DNA from: Coriaria nepalensis
Taxonomy: Eukaryota > Streptophyta > Magnoliopsida > Cucurbitales > Coriariaceae
Direction of reading: 5' to 3'
DNA: 64,000 nucleotides
Assembly: GCA_027186245.1 (NCBI GenBank)
Contig: CP114493.1
Location: forward strand, 3,045,501-3,109,500
Part shown: positions 34,154 through 46,675 of the stretch, piece by piece
Numbering within the stretch: position 1 is the stretch's first letter
Layout of the letters: each line of letters opens with the position of its first letter
The notes under the pieces: model-generated
What the model was told of the DNA's origin: nothing
The model's input: only the letters and a program-made list of their open reading frames with translations
Databases searched by the model: none
Translations under genes and position numbers: made by a program

Positions 34154-37100
34154 ATAACTAGTAACTTATCTACTGTTTCACTGTTGTCACAGTATATAAC
34201 TAGTAACTTATCCAAATCTGGAACCACTTCCAGATCAGTATTGAAATTTTTGAGCCAAATCGCTTCTTTCGCAGCTTCACAAGCCACTATATATTCAACT
34301 TTCATGGTAGAATATGTTATACTGGATTGTTTGATACTTTTCCAGACTACAACTCCTCCACCAAATGTGAACACTGATCCAGAAGTCGACTTTCGACTAT
34401 CTCTATCTGTTTGAAAATCAGAATCAGTGTATCGAGTGGGGTTTAGGTCTCCACCTAAATAAACAAGCATATAGTCTCTTGTTCTTTGAAGATACTTGAG
34501 AATATGTTTTACTGCTATCCAGTGTTCTAAACCTAGATTTGATTGATTATGACTAACTATCCTTACTGCAAAACAAATGTCAGGTCTTGTACACAACATG
34601 ACATATATAAGACTGCCTACAACTATGGCATAGAGAATCTGTCTCATCTCTTCTTCTTCCTGAGGTGTCTTTAGACATTGCTCTTTAGAAAGAACTACTC
34701 TATGTCTGGTCAGTAATTGACCATTTTTGGAGTTTTGTGTTGAAACTCGAACCATCACTTTACTTATATAAGAAACTTGAGATAGTGCTAAAAGTTTATT
34801 CTTCCTATCCTTTAGGATTTGGATTCCTAGAACATAGCTTGTTTCTCCCAAATCTTTCATTTGGAATTACTCGACTAACCATTTTGATACGTTAGACAAT
34901 ATTTCTACATCATCCCCAATGAGTAAAATATTGTCAACGTAAAGAGTTAAGAAGACCACTTTCTTATCTTTGATGTTTTTATAGATACATAGTTCGTCAA
35001 TATTTTGCTCGAACCCATACTTCTTAATAGTTTCATCAAACCTTAGGTTCCAAGACCTAGATGCTTGCTTCAATCCATAAATGCATCTAAGCAACTTGTA
35101 AACCTTTTGCTCTTGGTCTTTTTGCACAAAACCTTCTGGTTGCATTATGTAAATGCTCTCTTCAAGATAGCCATTCAGAAAAGCTGTCTTGACATCTATT
35201 TTACATATCGTAGTCCAAGCAGCTATGGATAAAATAATGTGTATAGACTTTAGCATGGCTACGGGAGAGAAAGTATCTTTATAATATACTATTTCCCTTT
35301 GAGTATAACCCTTTACTACAAGTCATGCTTTGAAAGTCTCCACTTTCCCATCTACGACTCTTTTCTTCTTATAAATCCATTTACATCTAATGAGCCTAAC
35401 ATCTTCAGGTGGATCTACAAGTTCCCAGACATAATTGGAATACATAGATTCCATTTTTTGGTTCATTGCATTTTGCCATTCATCGTAGTCAGTATCATCC
35501 ATTGCTTCCTTAAAGGTCAATGGATCATCTTAGTTAGTGTCTGACATTAAAACCTGTGCCTCGGGTTCATAGCAAATGGGTTGTCTCACAATCCTCCCAC
35601 TACGACGAGCTACCAGAGTGTTCTGACTAGGATTAGTGGTCTCCTGATGTTGTCGTTCATTAGGTGGTGATTGAGATGGTCTGATATGATCAAAATTCAA
35701 TTCCTCTAGTACTACCTTACTACGTGATTTATAGTTTGTCATATAGTCATGTTTGAGAAAGGTTGCATTTGTCGACACAAACACATTTTTCTCATTAAAA
35801 CTATAAAAGCAACCTCCCCTTGTACAAGGAGGATAGCCAATGAATATGCAAACTTCAGATCGTGAGTCCAACTTTCCAGTCTTGATTTCAGCACGTGTTC
35901 TGGATACCCTCATATGCAAAAATGGCATAAATTAGGTTTAATGCCATTCCCCAACTCTAAAGGGGTCTTTTATACCGACTTAGATGGAACTACATTCAAA
36001 ATGTATGTTGCAATCTAAAGTGCAATCCCCAAATTGTGAGTGGTAGTGATGAGTAGCTTAACATTAACCTAACCATATCCAATAAGGTTTTATTTCTTCT
36101 CTCTACAACACTATTTTGTTGTGGTGTTCCAGGTGTTATGCGTTGGGATAGAATTCCATTTTCCAGCAAATAATCCTTGAACTCAAAATCAAGGTATTCA
36201 CCCCTTTCGATCTGATCGAAATGTTTTAAGTGATTTGCCTAATTACTTTTCAGCTTCTACTCAGAATTTTTTGAAATTTCCAAAAGTTTTAGATTTCCTT
36301 TGCATTAGGTATACGTATCCGTATCAAGAGTAATTATCAGTGAAGGTGATGAAATATTCATAACCACCTCTTGCTTGTACATTTAGAGGACTACAGACGT
36401 CGCTATGTACTAACTCAAGAGGTTTTTTTAGCTCTTTAGCCTTTTATAGAGAAAGGTCTCCTAGACAGGATTCACAAATAGGAAGAGTGCTAACAATTAG
36501 CTCTCTTAAAGGACCATCCCTTACTAACCTCTTTATCCTATCAAGATTGATATGTCCTAACCTAAAATGTCAAAGATACGTATCATCACTTTGAGAAACT
36601 TTTTGTCGTTTGTTAGATTTAGGATTTGTTACTTTAAATAATTTTGAATTATTTTAACGATATTCATTTGTTGTAAGCATATAGAGTCCATTAGTTTGTT
36701 TTGCATGATAAATATCGAAACCTTTCTTAGAAATAATAATCTCATTATTTTTAAAATAAATATCAAAATTATGTTCATGCAACATAGATAAAGAAATCAA
36801 ATTTCTACAAAATTTAATAATAAAATAAATATTGTTCAAAATAAGATAATTATTATTAAAAACTAAATGGACTGCTCCCACTACTTCAGCTGAAATGATC
36901 GCACCACTGTCAACTCTCATCATCACCTCCACAACAACAAGCTCCCTCGAAGAACTAAGCATCTGTAAAGAAGAACAAACATGATTAGTGGCTCTCGAAT
37001 CTATTATCCAATATGAAAAATAATCTTCCACTAAACATGCTTCTAAAATAAGTAAATCAAATTTACCTTTCTTTTTCTCCTTCAGCTCGAAGAGATACTT

Positions 37101-37240
37101 GTTATAGTTTCTCTTCCAATGACCATCAACTTTATAATGGAAACACTTTCCCTTGGGTTCCTTTTTCTTGGAGTTGTCTTTCTTCTTGTTCTCCTTGCCT
37201 TTAGGTGACTTTTTGGCTTTCTTTCCCTTCTTATCCTTTT
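34154..37240 (-). pseudogene. Ty1/copia polyprotein remnant (element 2)
   Basis: This is the best preserved copia element here, in fragments on the minus strand. A Lys-rich Gag end with a zinc knuckle (37240-37090) has two of its Cys changed to Tyr (CFHYKVDGHWKRNY). Protease is at 37031-36654 (WIIDSRATNHVCSS, where the family has D-S-G). Integrase pieces run 36500-35930 (CSPLNVQARGGYEYF), and the integrase C-terminus is at 35928-35530. RT lies in 35520-35323 and 35256-34867 (KTAFLNGYLEESIYIMQPEG; YVDNILLI instead of YVDD). The RT end and RNase H follow at 34860-34144 (MKDLGETSYVLGIQ; YTDSDFQTD; YCDN). The Cys-to-Tyr, Gly-to-Arg and Asp-to-Asn changes all fit G-to-A transitions on the coding strand. 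No own LTR pair is evident; its 5' side is cut by the LTR of element 3. Confidence 0.9.
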
Positions 37241-37244
37241 CCTT

Positions 37245-38537
37245 CTAATTAATAATTACAGACTTTCGAGATACTTTTATAATTAAATAAATAATCCCGA
37301 TATGAATTATTAATTTCTAATTAAATTAATATCATGCTTAATTGTGCAGTAAAGCTGCATGATATTAGATTTAATAAATTAACAATTTACCATTTTTCCC
37401 TAATAGTCATACTATAAGATAAATTATGATTTTACCTCTAAAATCAAAACTGTCGGTTTTCCTATCCTCATAGAAAACTTAAGTGAGTTATATCTGAACT
37501 TTAATGTGTATGACCTATTAAGTTCTACATCACGCCAGTGAGAGGATCTCATATCATCTTATGATTTCATCTAATTCATAATTAGATTTGTTTAGCTTTA
37601 CAACATATTTTAAACTAAACAGTTAATTCAATCATCTCAAGATTAATTAACTTAAGCCTCCAAGTTAAGATTAACTTCTAGCAAAATGTCAAGGATACCC
37701 GAAAGATGAGAAGTAAGCATCTTCTAGAAGAACCTGGTATGACTAACAATTCTACAATAACGATGATTCCATTGAGCCAATGTTCTGATTCGTTCTAGGG
37801 AATGTGTGACTGTTAAACCCTAATAGACAAATCATATGAAGTGTTATATCTTTAATGAACATAGACAATGGATTTACTGAAACTCTTTTCAGCCCACACT
37901 ACCTTGGAAGAATTTCATTGTTCAATAAAGTATACAACTCATAGGACTTATTTCTAAATACAGAAGTGATGGACACCCTCTTGATCACTCACAACCTTCA
38001 TGTACAATATTTCATAGCTAACAGTTCACCCCATGTTCACCTTTTTTACTAGGGCTAATTGGAAAGATGTCAAAGTATGAAACATTAAGACACCATGGTG
38101 ATCTTACAATTGAGAATTATTTAAGTGTCATGTTCGGTACCTTTAGTCTCTACTAAGCACCTATATAATCATCATGATGTTCCACTAATACTAATGGTCA
38201 TGAGATTGTCTATCCGGATAATCAATATCCATTCTTGAGATCCTATGATAACAAACAATTCGTGTCTTAAGCTTTAAGCAACTTGAGTATCAATCAACAT
38301 GATCTCTATTATGGTCTCTAAAGTGCATAACTTAAGATACTATACTTTATCATAATATGCATTTATAGAATATAAAATATTAATTCTAACATAATTAATA
38401 AACATGATAGATTGATGAATGCCTTTACTATTACTAAATTAATAACAAATAGTAATATTGTTAATATTAACAAATAAATTGTATCTCACAAAATGTATAC
38501 CCATCGGGTCTAACCTGATTGGCTTGATGGGTATACA
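37245..38537 (-). repeat. 3' LTR of copia element 3
   Basis: The LTR starts TGTATACCCATCAAGCC on the minus strand at 38537, directly after a clear polypurine tract GGGAGATTAAAAG (plus 38538-38550). It contains the AAGTTCTACATCACGCCAGTG-like landmark (about 37510-37530) common to the LTRs of this window. It directly abuts the Gag end of element 2, so element 3 probably inserted into element 2. The lower boundary is approximate. Confidence 0.72.
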
Positions 38538-38550
38538 CTTTTAATCTCCC

Positions 38551-41140
38551 ATTTTTATTTACTAAAGCTAATCATTTCATAATCTAATTCACATCTTATC
38601 AGGATGGTGGTCTAACTTTTCTTGGACAATCCCTTTACTCAATGGATCCACTATGTTGTTATTTATGGAGACTTTATCTATATTCATGTTCACATTCCGA
38701 GCCACTATCGAATTAAGTGAAAACTACAATAATATGTATTTGGGCCTTGATGAGACCTAGGTTCCTCTTACTTGTACTATTGCATCATAATTATCGTAGT
38801 TAACTACTACAAGATTAGTAATACTAAGAACCACATTAAGTCCAGTTTTGAACTTTTCATCAAAAATACCAATTTTACTACATACAAGGTTGCAATATAT
38901 TCGGTCGTTTCCTGATTTAGAACCTTTCCAATTTTTACCGCTCTTCTAATGTATGCGAATAAGCCAAAAATAAAAATTGATTTACCATCATCGATATCTG
39001 ATTTAAAATTATAATGTGAAATCTCAATTTTCCATTTGGATACTCCATAAAATTAAGAATATTCTCAATCATTCTAAGTTAATAAAAGACATTCTTAACA
39101 TCATCTCAAATCAACCTGATTGCCTTGAACATGTTCCTAACAGTTTAGAGCATAAGCTATATCTGGTCGCATATATAGTATAACATATTCATGCTATACC
39201 TCTCCTTTCATGTCTTAGTTGACATCTCTTAAGAAAGGTGAAATCCTTGGCACATTGGCGAAAGTCATCTCTTGGAATCCTTAATGCTAATCATCTTCAA
39301 AAATTTTATCTATGTATATTGATTGGATCAAGTCAAGCAATCTTTTAAATCCATCTCTATAGATCTCAACAAAAGATTCTTTACCCAAATATTATGAAGG
39401 ATTATTTCAACAATTACAATTTAACAAATTATTCCATAGCTACCTCATTTTATAATGAGTAGTACGTCATCTATGTAAGGAATTTATGATATTTTATACT
39501 CTCACTGACCTTCGTGTACACACAAGGATCATCTTCGTTATTAATGAAATCAAACGATTTGATCATTTCACACAAATGGATGTCCTAATTCTGAGATGCT
39601 TATTTGAATTCATAAATGGATCCTTACAGCTTATATAACTTATTTGTGTAATTCTATGTGATAACCTCAAGTTGTATCAACGATACTTTTAAATCGATAT
39701 TATCATTTAGAATGATGGTTTTTCACATTCTTTTGCCATATTTAATAATCAAGACCGCTTTCAAGCTTAAGCAATATTTCTGCATCCTTTGGAAATGGTT
39801 CCTTTTTATGCGTCTATTTCTCGAAATACGAGCTACTAATAGGCTCAGAATGTATCGTAAGATCATCATTTATGATGGACTCTTGCTAGGATTTTCTATT
39901 ATAAATTCATGTAGTTTGGACCCACTAGAAAAATATTAGATCTACGAATATGTTGTGTACTTTGAGATTTGACAGTTGCCTCTTTTAAGGGCATCCTAGA
40001 TGTCATTCAGTGAGTATAGAATTCTTGGTTTGTAATTATTATGTGGTTATTGAATTTCTTTAATTTCTATCATACTCTCACTAGTTCTTTCAAAAGGAAA
40101 ACCCATCTATGAGAAGGTAGGGGTTCACATAACAAACATCTTATGTTATAGAACATGATGGAAACAATATACTAACATCCCTTTAGGATATCGTACAAAA
40201 TAATACATTTCAAAACTTGCCACCAATCATATCTCTATATCATAACAAGGTTCAATGACATTCTTCTACCACTCCATATCTCATATGAAGTAAAAATTTC
40301 TTAGACATAACTCTTGAATATTTTACAAAAGATTAATCTAATTAATCAAATCAAATCTAATAAGGTACAATACCTCTATTCAGCATTCTAGGAGGTGTCT
40401 ATTAAAAGAGAATATAATTCTTCCTTTTAACAAAAAGAAATCAAATTATCATGCCTAATAAACAAAAGTTCACAAGTTGTTATTAATTTAGATTCAATTG
40501 GACCTAATATGTTCATAAAAGCAACTTTGCGAATTATTGTTTTGTTGGCATGAATTAATTGATAATGCTAAGGCCGGTTTGAATCACATCAAACTTTTAT
40601 TCTCTTAATATGTTCAATATTGAGATTAGTTTTTTCCTACTAAAATTTAGAATATACATTTTAAATGCTACCATAAAATATCTCATCTAATGAGAGGCTA
40701 AAAATATTGTTCTTTAACTTTGAAAATAAACCCTTATTGTCAAAAATAGAAACAACACTTTAGGTAAAATAAATTATATAAAACATAAACTCATTGATTT
40801 CTAAATATATGCCAAACGGCTAGGATGAAACCGAAAATGGCACAGCTAATGTAAAAAATCTTTGTTCATTTGTTGCCTTTAGGTGCACTTCATCTTTCTT
40901 AAATTTTACTACTTTTGAGATCAATCATAGATCTCATACATATATGAAATCACATCCGGTATCTCATACCTTTTGTAGAATAATTCCAAAAAAAAAAATT
41001 ATTTTCAAACTTTGACCAATAATGAAATATTATTATGCTTCATAAAAGAGGCCCGGTTATTTTTTTTTTTTTCTCTTCTAATTGCTATTATGGTGGAAAC
41101 TTCTTTCCAATTCCTTTATCCCTTACATCTTAAAGGAAAT
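38551..41140 (-). pseudogene. Ty1/copia polyprotein remnant (element 3)
   Basis: Heavily decayed, minus strand. The RNase H/RT end region (38620-39300) parallels 4700-5450. RT at about 39690-39460 shows GSIYEFK*ASQN, FDFINNEDDPCVYTK and, after a frame change, an intact YIDDVLLI box (39442-39466). Integrase pieces are at about 40160-40300. A GAG-pre-integrase echo lies near 40530-40580. A protease start reading DTGCDFIYV, then VVKFKKDEVHLKATN, is at about 40970-40800. A very degraded zinc-knuckle-like stretch is near 41100-41135. It is closer to elements 1 and 4 than to element 2. No 5' LTR was recognised. Confidence 0.75.
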
Positions 41141-43715
41141 TTCAAGCTTTGTAACTACTTTACAAATTCTGAAATCAAATCGAATAATTATAAGATTACT
41201 AAGTCAAACTTAGAGATTTAATAATTTAAAAAACAAGTAATTGTTAATTAACTAAGTGTCAATCCCACACTGAAGTGTCATATAATAAGAAATAGCAAAT
41301 TAAAACAATCGACGATATTTAGTAAAAAGAAAGTAGAATTTAAATTGAGAATGCAATAATAAACTTGATTAATAACAATAAAAGTGACAAGGCATCAGGA
41401 ATCCCTATCAAGCTTTGTTTCCATATTTATTATTTTGATTCATAATTATAACTCAATTGCATATTTCACATCTCAAACAAATAATCGGAAAATATTTAAT
41501 TAAAGACCATATAAAATCCAAATATATTTGAGAAAATAAAACTCTTTTATTTTAAAATTGTGCTCTGACTTATCTTACGAAATACCTAAAATCGACGATA
41601 TATCCAAAAAAAAAAATATCATAGTAAAAGATTATTAACACATAAAATAAAATCATCAATAATAATTATAAATAAAATCATTCACAAAAATAAAGCCTGA
41701 CTTAATTTATATGAAAAAAGAAAAGTATAATTTCTAAATTAAAAAGAGTTTAATAAATAATAATTTATTTAACTTTAAATAAATCTAAAAGTTATAAAAA
41801 TATAAAACGAATCAAAATTTGAAATAGAAAAAATTAAACTTAAAATATCATTTTTAATATTACTTATGACTTTACCTGATTTATAACACATTTCTATTAA
41901 TTTGATTCCGGAGAGAAGAATGAATTTTTTTAGAGAAGAATGATGAATAACATTGCCACTTTTCTTTTCCTCTTCTTAAAACCTCTCCTCTCTCTCTTCT
42001 TTTTCTCACATTTCTTAAGTCTCCTTTTCTTTTTGCCTTGGAATACGTGAATAATAAACATCTTTTTGACTCTTCTCGGATGAAGACTACGGGTTACATG
42101 ACCCACTTACCATCTTTTATGCCTTTTTGCCGTTTTTCTCCTTCTATGAGAAGGAAATCATCAAATCATCAAATCATCAAATCATCAAATCATCAAATCA
42201 TACCAATCTCCACTATGTCTTGAAATCCGGAACTGACAAACCAAAACAAAGAAATTCTCAATTTCCATTTAATAACTTAGGCAGTGATATTTATGCGGCT
42301 GGCGCATCTCACTTGGGCCTTAACCTTTCATGTCAGCCCAATACTTATACACTTAAGGCTAACCTTAGTCATGTGGACCTATATTAAAACTTCATCTTCA
42401 CTTTTCGTCAATAACCGGGATTCCCAACTCATTCAGCGAATGCAAATGAATTTTCTTTAACCGGGATTTGATTATTTGTGTAATTTTATGACATGAAAAT
42501 ATCGAAATAAAATAATTTTTTAAAATAAATAATTATTCAATAATAATAATAGAATAAATACAATAAGCTCAATTTATTGCGAAATATTCCAACTAAATAA
42601 CTATTTAAATCATAATTTTGGGCATTTATCACAACCCTAACTAGCTTTTATTGCTAATCTTTTTATCAATTTAAGCATGAAAAAGACACATATCAATATC
42701 ATGATGAAGAAATTGAAAATAATCTAAACAAAATTTCAGGGATATAACAAAATAATTAGTAAGAGATCACATATCTATAAAAATCATTTCACTCATAACA
42801 TCTAAAATTAGTGAGTGCGCGTACTAAACCATAACTTTCTAACCACAAACTTCAATACATATAATTTTGAAAAGTTCTCAATATAAAAGCCTCAACTTAA
42901 TATCCTCACAGGTATAGAAATCATTTTAGTTAAATAGATTTCTCTTATGAAGTCGGAAATATATATATGCTCAATGGAAAAGCATTATAGGACAAACAAG
43001 TAAACAAACATTAATATAAAGATAGATACGAGTTGTTTAATACCTCAACCAATCTTACCACAATCCTGCTTCCAAATTTTACTAGTCAACTTAAAATCAA
43101 CATAATAATGAAACACAGTAAATAAGATCTTCTAACGACAGTAGAAGACTTTCAAATAATAAATATTGTTTATATTTTTTTTTTTCATTTTTTCATTTTT
43201 TTTTTTGGCATTACAGAGCAATGATAAAAAGCTATAAGAAAAATAAAATAAAATAATAAGAAAAAATTACATCAAAAATTTTAAATTAACCAATATCATC
43301 ATTCAACTTTTCAACGAACATACCGTAAACTATGTAATGATAGTTATAAACAGCATATATCCAATTCAAGAGATCAATATAAGTTCACAAGCTATTTCTC
43401 ATCTCTCTCTCATGAAAAATATGCTTAAATATGAAGGCTTTTCTTAGCTATATATATGCATTGTCATCCATCTTACCACAAGACTTAGTATTGTGCTCCA
43501 ATGATTTTAGAAGGTATTCTCTAATGATTAAAATAGAAAAAGTGGCTCAAACTAATCATTTTGAAATATCCATAGATACAAATCAAGGATTTTAGAACAA
43601 ATTTAAACATAACATGCATACTTATTCAAACAAGAAATGCTAGTGAAAGCAATAGGTGTATGAATATGCTACCACCCCTAACCAAAATCAGAAAGTGTGT
43701 CAACTGGATCTTTTG
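41141..43715. other. Unclassified AT-rich, probably repeat-derived region
   Basis: No gene is seen on either strand. An A/T-rich block with TGTCAATCCCACACTGAAGT (about 41258) and GGGCATTTATCACAACCC (about 42618) words looks like retroelement flank but matches no family I can name. A long T tract lies at 43176-43207. Confidence 0.35.
42155..42202. repeat. Octamer tandem repeat (AAATCATC)6
   Basis: Five exact copies of AAATCATC at 42155-42194 and a sixth variant copy AAATCATA at 42195-42202. It is an 8-bp minisatellite within unclassified sequence. Confidence 0.92.
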
Positions 43716-43719
43716 ATTC

Positions 43720-44930
43720 ACTCGTCACGGTTTATTTGTAAAATAGGCTAAAGACTTTTATTTTGGAGATTCATTGGGATAAAGGGTTAGAAATATGATT
43801 TACAGATATGGAATTCAAACTTTCTCATAAAAGATTGTATATTAGTTCCCTTAAGGGTTAATTCTGGAACTTAATGGTTTTGAGGTCAAATTTATAATTA
43901 AATTATAAATTGACCGTTCACTAGTGGATTAATAGTATTTAAGGATAAAGAGATAATTAGAGGGGTAAGATGATAATTTTGATCATCTTTATTTATGAAT
44001 CAATTATTGGAGGATTAAATTACATGTAATGATAAAATTAATGTACGTACTACTAGAGATTGCTCAGTAATTTGTTTTATAATTGCAAGAGTGCAATCTC
44101 ATATTTTTAGTGGAATAATATTAGGATTAATAAATAAGATTTATTAGATTAAAAAGTCTAATTAATAATCTAATTTATTGAATCTTGGAATTATAGATCC
44201 ATAGTCTCCAGGTCACCTCTATAAAACATTCTATAGGGTAAGAGTGACAAAAAGGTAAAGAAATGATTTATTTGCAAAGAAAATAATTCTCTGAGGAAAA
44301 TATATAATTATGATGTATTCATTAGTTAATTAGAGAATTACTTAATTAAATGATATATTTAAATATTATTTTAATATAGTGAATTTCAAAATACATTATA
44401 TAAAATAATAATATATTTAATTTTAAAAATTAAATATGTTCTATAATATTAAGTTGATATGAGATTAATTTAACATTAAGATTAGGAAAATCAAATTTAA
44501 AATGATTTGAGAAACTAATTTAATATTCAAATACAATATGATTTGGTTTAAAGTAGATAAGATTCTATTTTAAATTATATTTGAAAATATTTGATTGAAT
44601 AAAAAAGATAACTAAAAGATATCTCATTATTTTGTTGTTATTTAATATTATGTTTGAAATAAACATTAAATAGAAACCCTAATAGAATTCTATAAATACA
44701 TCATATTCTAAGTATTTGGGGTATGATGAGTAGAGATCACCAAAAATAATATCTTGTCATCTGTACGTACCCACACACATCCTAATGTATTGAAAATCGA
44801 TTTGGAAGATCATAGTGTGAGTCTTAACAGTCGATTTGAGTGGACAAATATATGATTTGTCCATCTAGTGTTTGAGATTAATTTATATATATATAAATGA
44901 TCGCTAAATATTTTTAGAAATTTTTTGTTG
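43720..44930 (+). repeat. Plus-strand LTR-like sequence
   Basis: The series of blocks resembles LTRs of plant retroelements: TTAATTCTGGAACTTAATGG (43858), AGTGGATTAATAGTATTTAAGG (43922), then GATCCATAGTCTCCAGGTCA and TCTATAGGGTAAGAGTGAC (44200-44250). A core promoter TTCTATAAATAC follows at about 44690. No polyprotein follows in plus orientation, so it would be a solo LTR or truncated copy. It is the opposite orientation to the copia copies of the window. Confidence 0.45.
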
Positions 44931-44949
44931 TATACTAGAATGAATAATC

Positions 44950-45935
44950 GCTTTCACTGTAACTTTTTAAACTCAATTTCCGACATTGACATCACCATTC
45001 TCAACATAATATGTAGACTCATTCTCATCATCATCAACACCGACATAACCATCGCCATTGTCATCACTACTGTGATCATAATAGTAAAAATCGATATAAT
45101 TATCAAGATTATTAACAATATGAACGGGTACGTCACATGGAATGGGAACATCACTCCTACAATCCTCATGAGATAAAGTATTTGTTAATATAAAACTCCT
45201 CTTCGATCGATTGGGAACAAAAAGCTGGAATTGAAATACTTTCAACGCATGTGGAAGGCTAGGAAGCAATAGGAATACCAAGACTATCCTCTTCATTTAT
45301 ATTTCCAAGTCTTGGTGATGACTGAGGCACTTCATCAATTGTTTACTCTCATAAACAAGCCATCCTCGGAACCTTTATTATCAACATTGATTTCATTGTT
45401 GTGATTGATGTCAGGTTCTTCCTCCATTCTTTCAACATCGACATCACCATTCTCAATATAATCTGCAAACTCATTCTCTTCATCGTCAACACTAACATTA
45501 CCATCGCCATCCTCATCACTACCATGATTATAATCGTAAAAATTCATATAATTATCAAGATTATTAGCAATAGAAATAGATACGTCACAGGGAACATGAA
45601 TGTCACTCCTACAATTCTCATGATTATTAGTAACAAGATCAGATATATCTATCTTAAAAAGATAATCAATGAATTATACACAACTCTCATCAACTGAGTA
45701 TACGTGGCATTGTATCCAACTGAAGCTCAAATTGATCTATCCGTTTTATTTTCATGCCAATACAACGACTTCTCCTTTTCATTTGGGTTGAAATTCTCTT
45801 TCAATTCACCATTAAAATATACCATTACAAAAAGAGTATTCATTTTGTGTAAGGAAAAAAAAATCAATAATGTTAGAAAAAAAATGAAAAATTCTATATT
45901 ATTACTCAATGACTTAAAGGAATTTACTGATGCTT
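44950..45935 (-). pseudogene. MULE-like transposase N-terminal fragment with duplicated acidic block
   Basis: The minus strand from about 45930 reads NTLFVMVYFNGELKENFNPN, then a stop-interrupted VGYNATYTQLMRVVYNSL, which resembles the N-terminal domain of plant MuDR-type transposases. It is followed by a very acidic Asp/Glu/Asn segment (YNHGSDEDGDGNVSVDDEEN) at 45547-45400. A diverged second copy of this segment (YDHSSDDNGDGYVGVDDDEN) lies at 45110-44960. No DDE catalytic region or zinc knuckle is present. Family assignment is tentative. Confidence 0.45.
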
Positions 45936-45939
45936 AATG

Positions 45940-46635
45940 CATAAACCATGTCTCATCATCGAGCATTGAGTATCGAACCCTTGAGTTTTATAAATCAAAC
46001 CCAGATTTCTTAGAAACAATTATAGATCTCAAAATTCCTCAATTTGTTTTTTTGGTAGAATGAAATGAAAACTCAATACAAAATAAAATCATAATTTCTT
46101 TTATGGTTATCCATTGATGATTAAAAGAAATGAAGGATATGAAAAGAAACACACCAATTTTTTCCAAGCTTCCAATTAGGTCTTGGTTGTAAATGAATGA
46201 TAAAGGAAGATGAATATCAGAAATATTAAAAGTGACAGGAAGGGAAAAATCTAATTAGATGATCATATTAGGGTTTGGTCGGTTTTTTATTCAAGAGTAG
46301 GTTTTGTTGTAGCACGTGCATGGGAAGGAAAAAAGGAAGGAAGGAGATGAGGATATGAAGATACTTTTGGATGATGAAAGGTATTAAAATAATTTTATTT
46401 TATATAAATTTTATTTTTAAAATTTTATAAATTAGAGGATTATTTTTTCAATAAATTTTTTTTATTTAATAAAATATTAAAAACTTGGTCTCCGTTGGAC
46501 CTATTTATTTTCGAGTTTCTTTATAAAAAAAAAATTAAAAAATTAAAGAAAAAAGAAAAAAGAAAAAAAGCAACTTGACTTTGTTATAGAATTTGGAGAT
46601 TATGAAATGCATAATTTTCAGCTTCTGGACCTGTG
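45940..46635. other. Upstream region of the YaaW-like gene
   Basis: AT-rich, with long A/T tracts at 46380-46570 and no coding feature. The promoter of the downstream gene must lie here or just right of it, but I see no clear TATA box. Confidence 0.4.
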
Positions 46636-46637
46636 GT

Positions 46638-46665
46638 GGGAAGTGGGAAGTGGGAAGTGGGAAGT
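46638..46665 (+). repeat. GGGAAGT x4 tandem repeat just upstream of the start codon
   Basis: Four exact 7-bp units, followed by a variant GTGAAGT, end 4 bp before the ATG at 46676. The repeat lies in the 5' UTR or core promoter of the YaaW-like gene. Confidence 0.85.
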
Positions 46666-46675
46666 GTGAAGTAAA

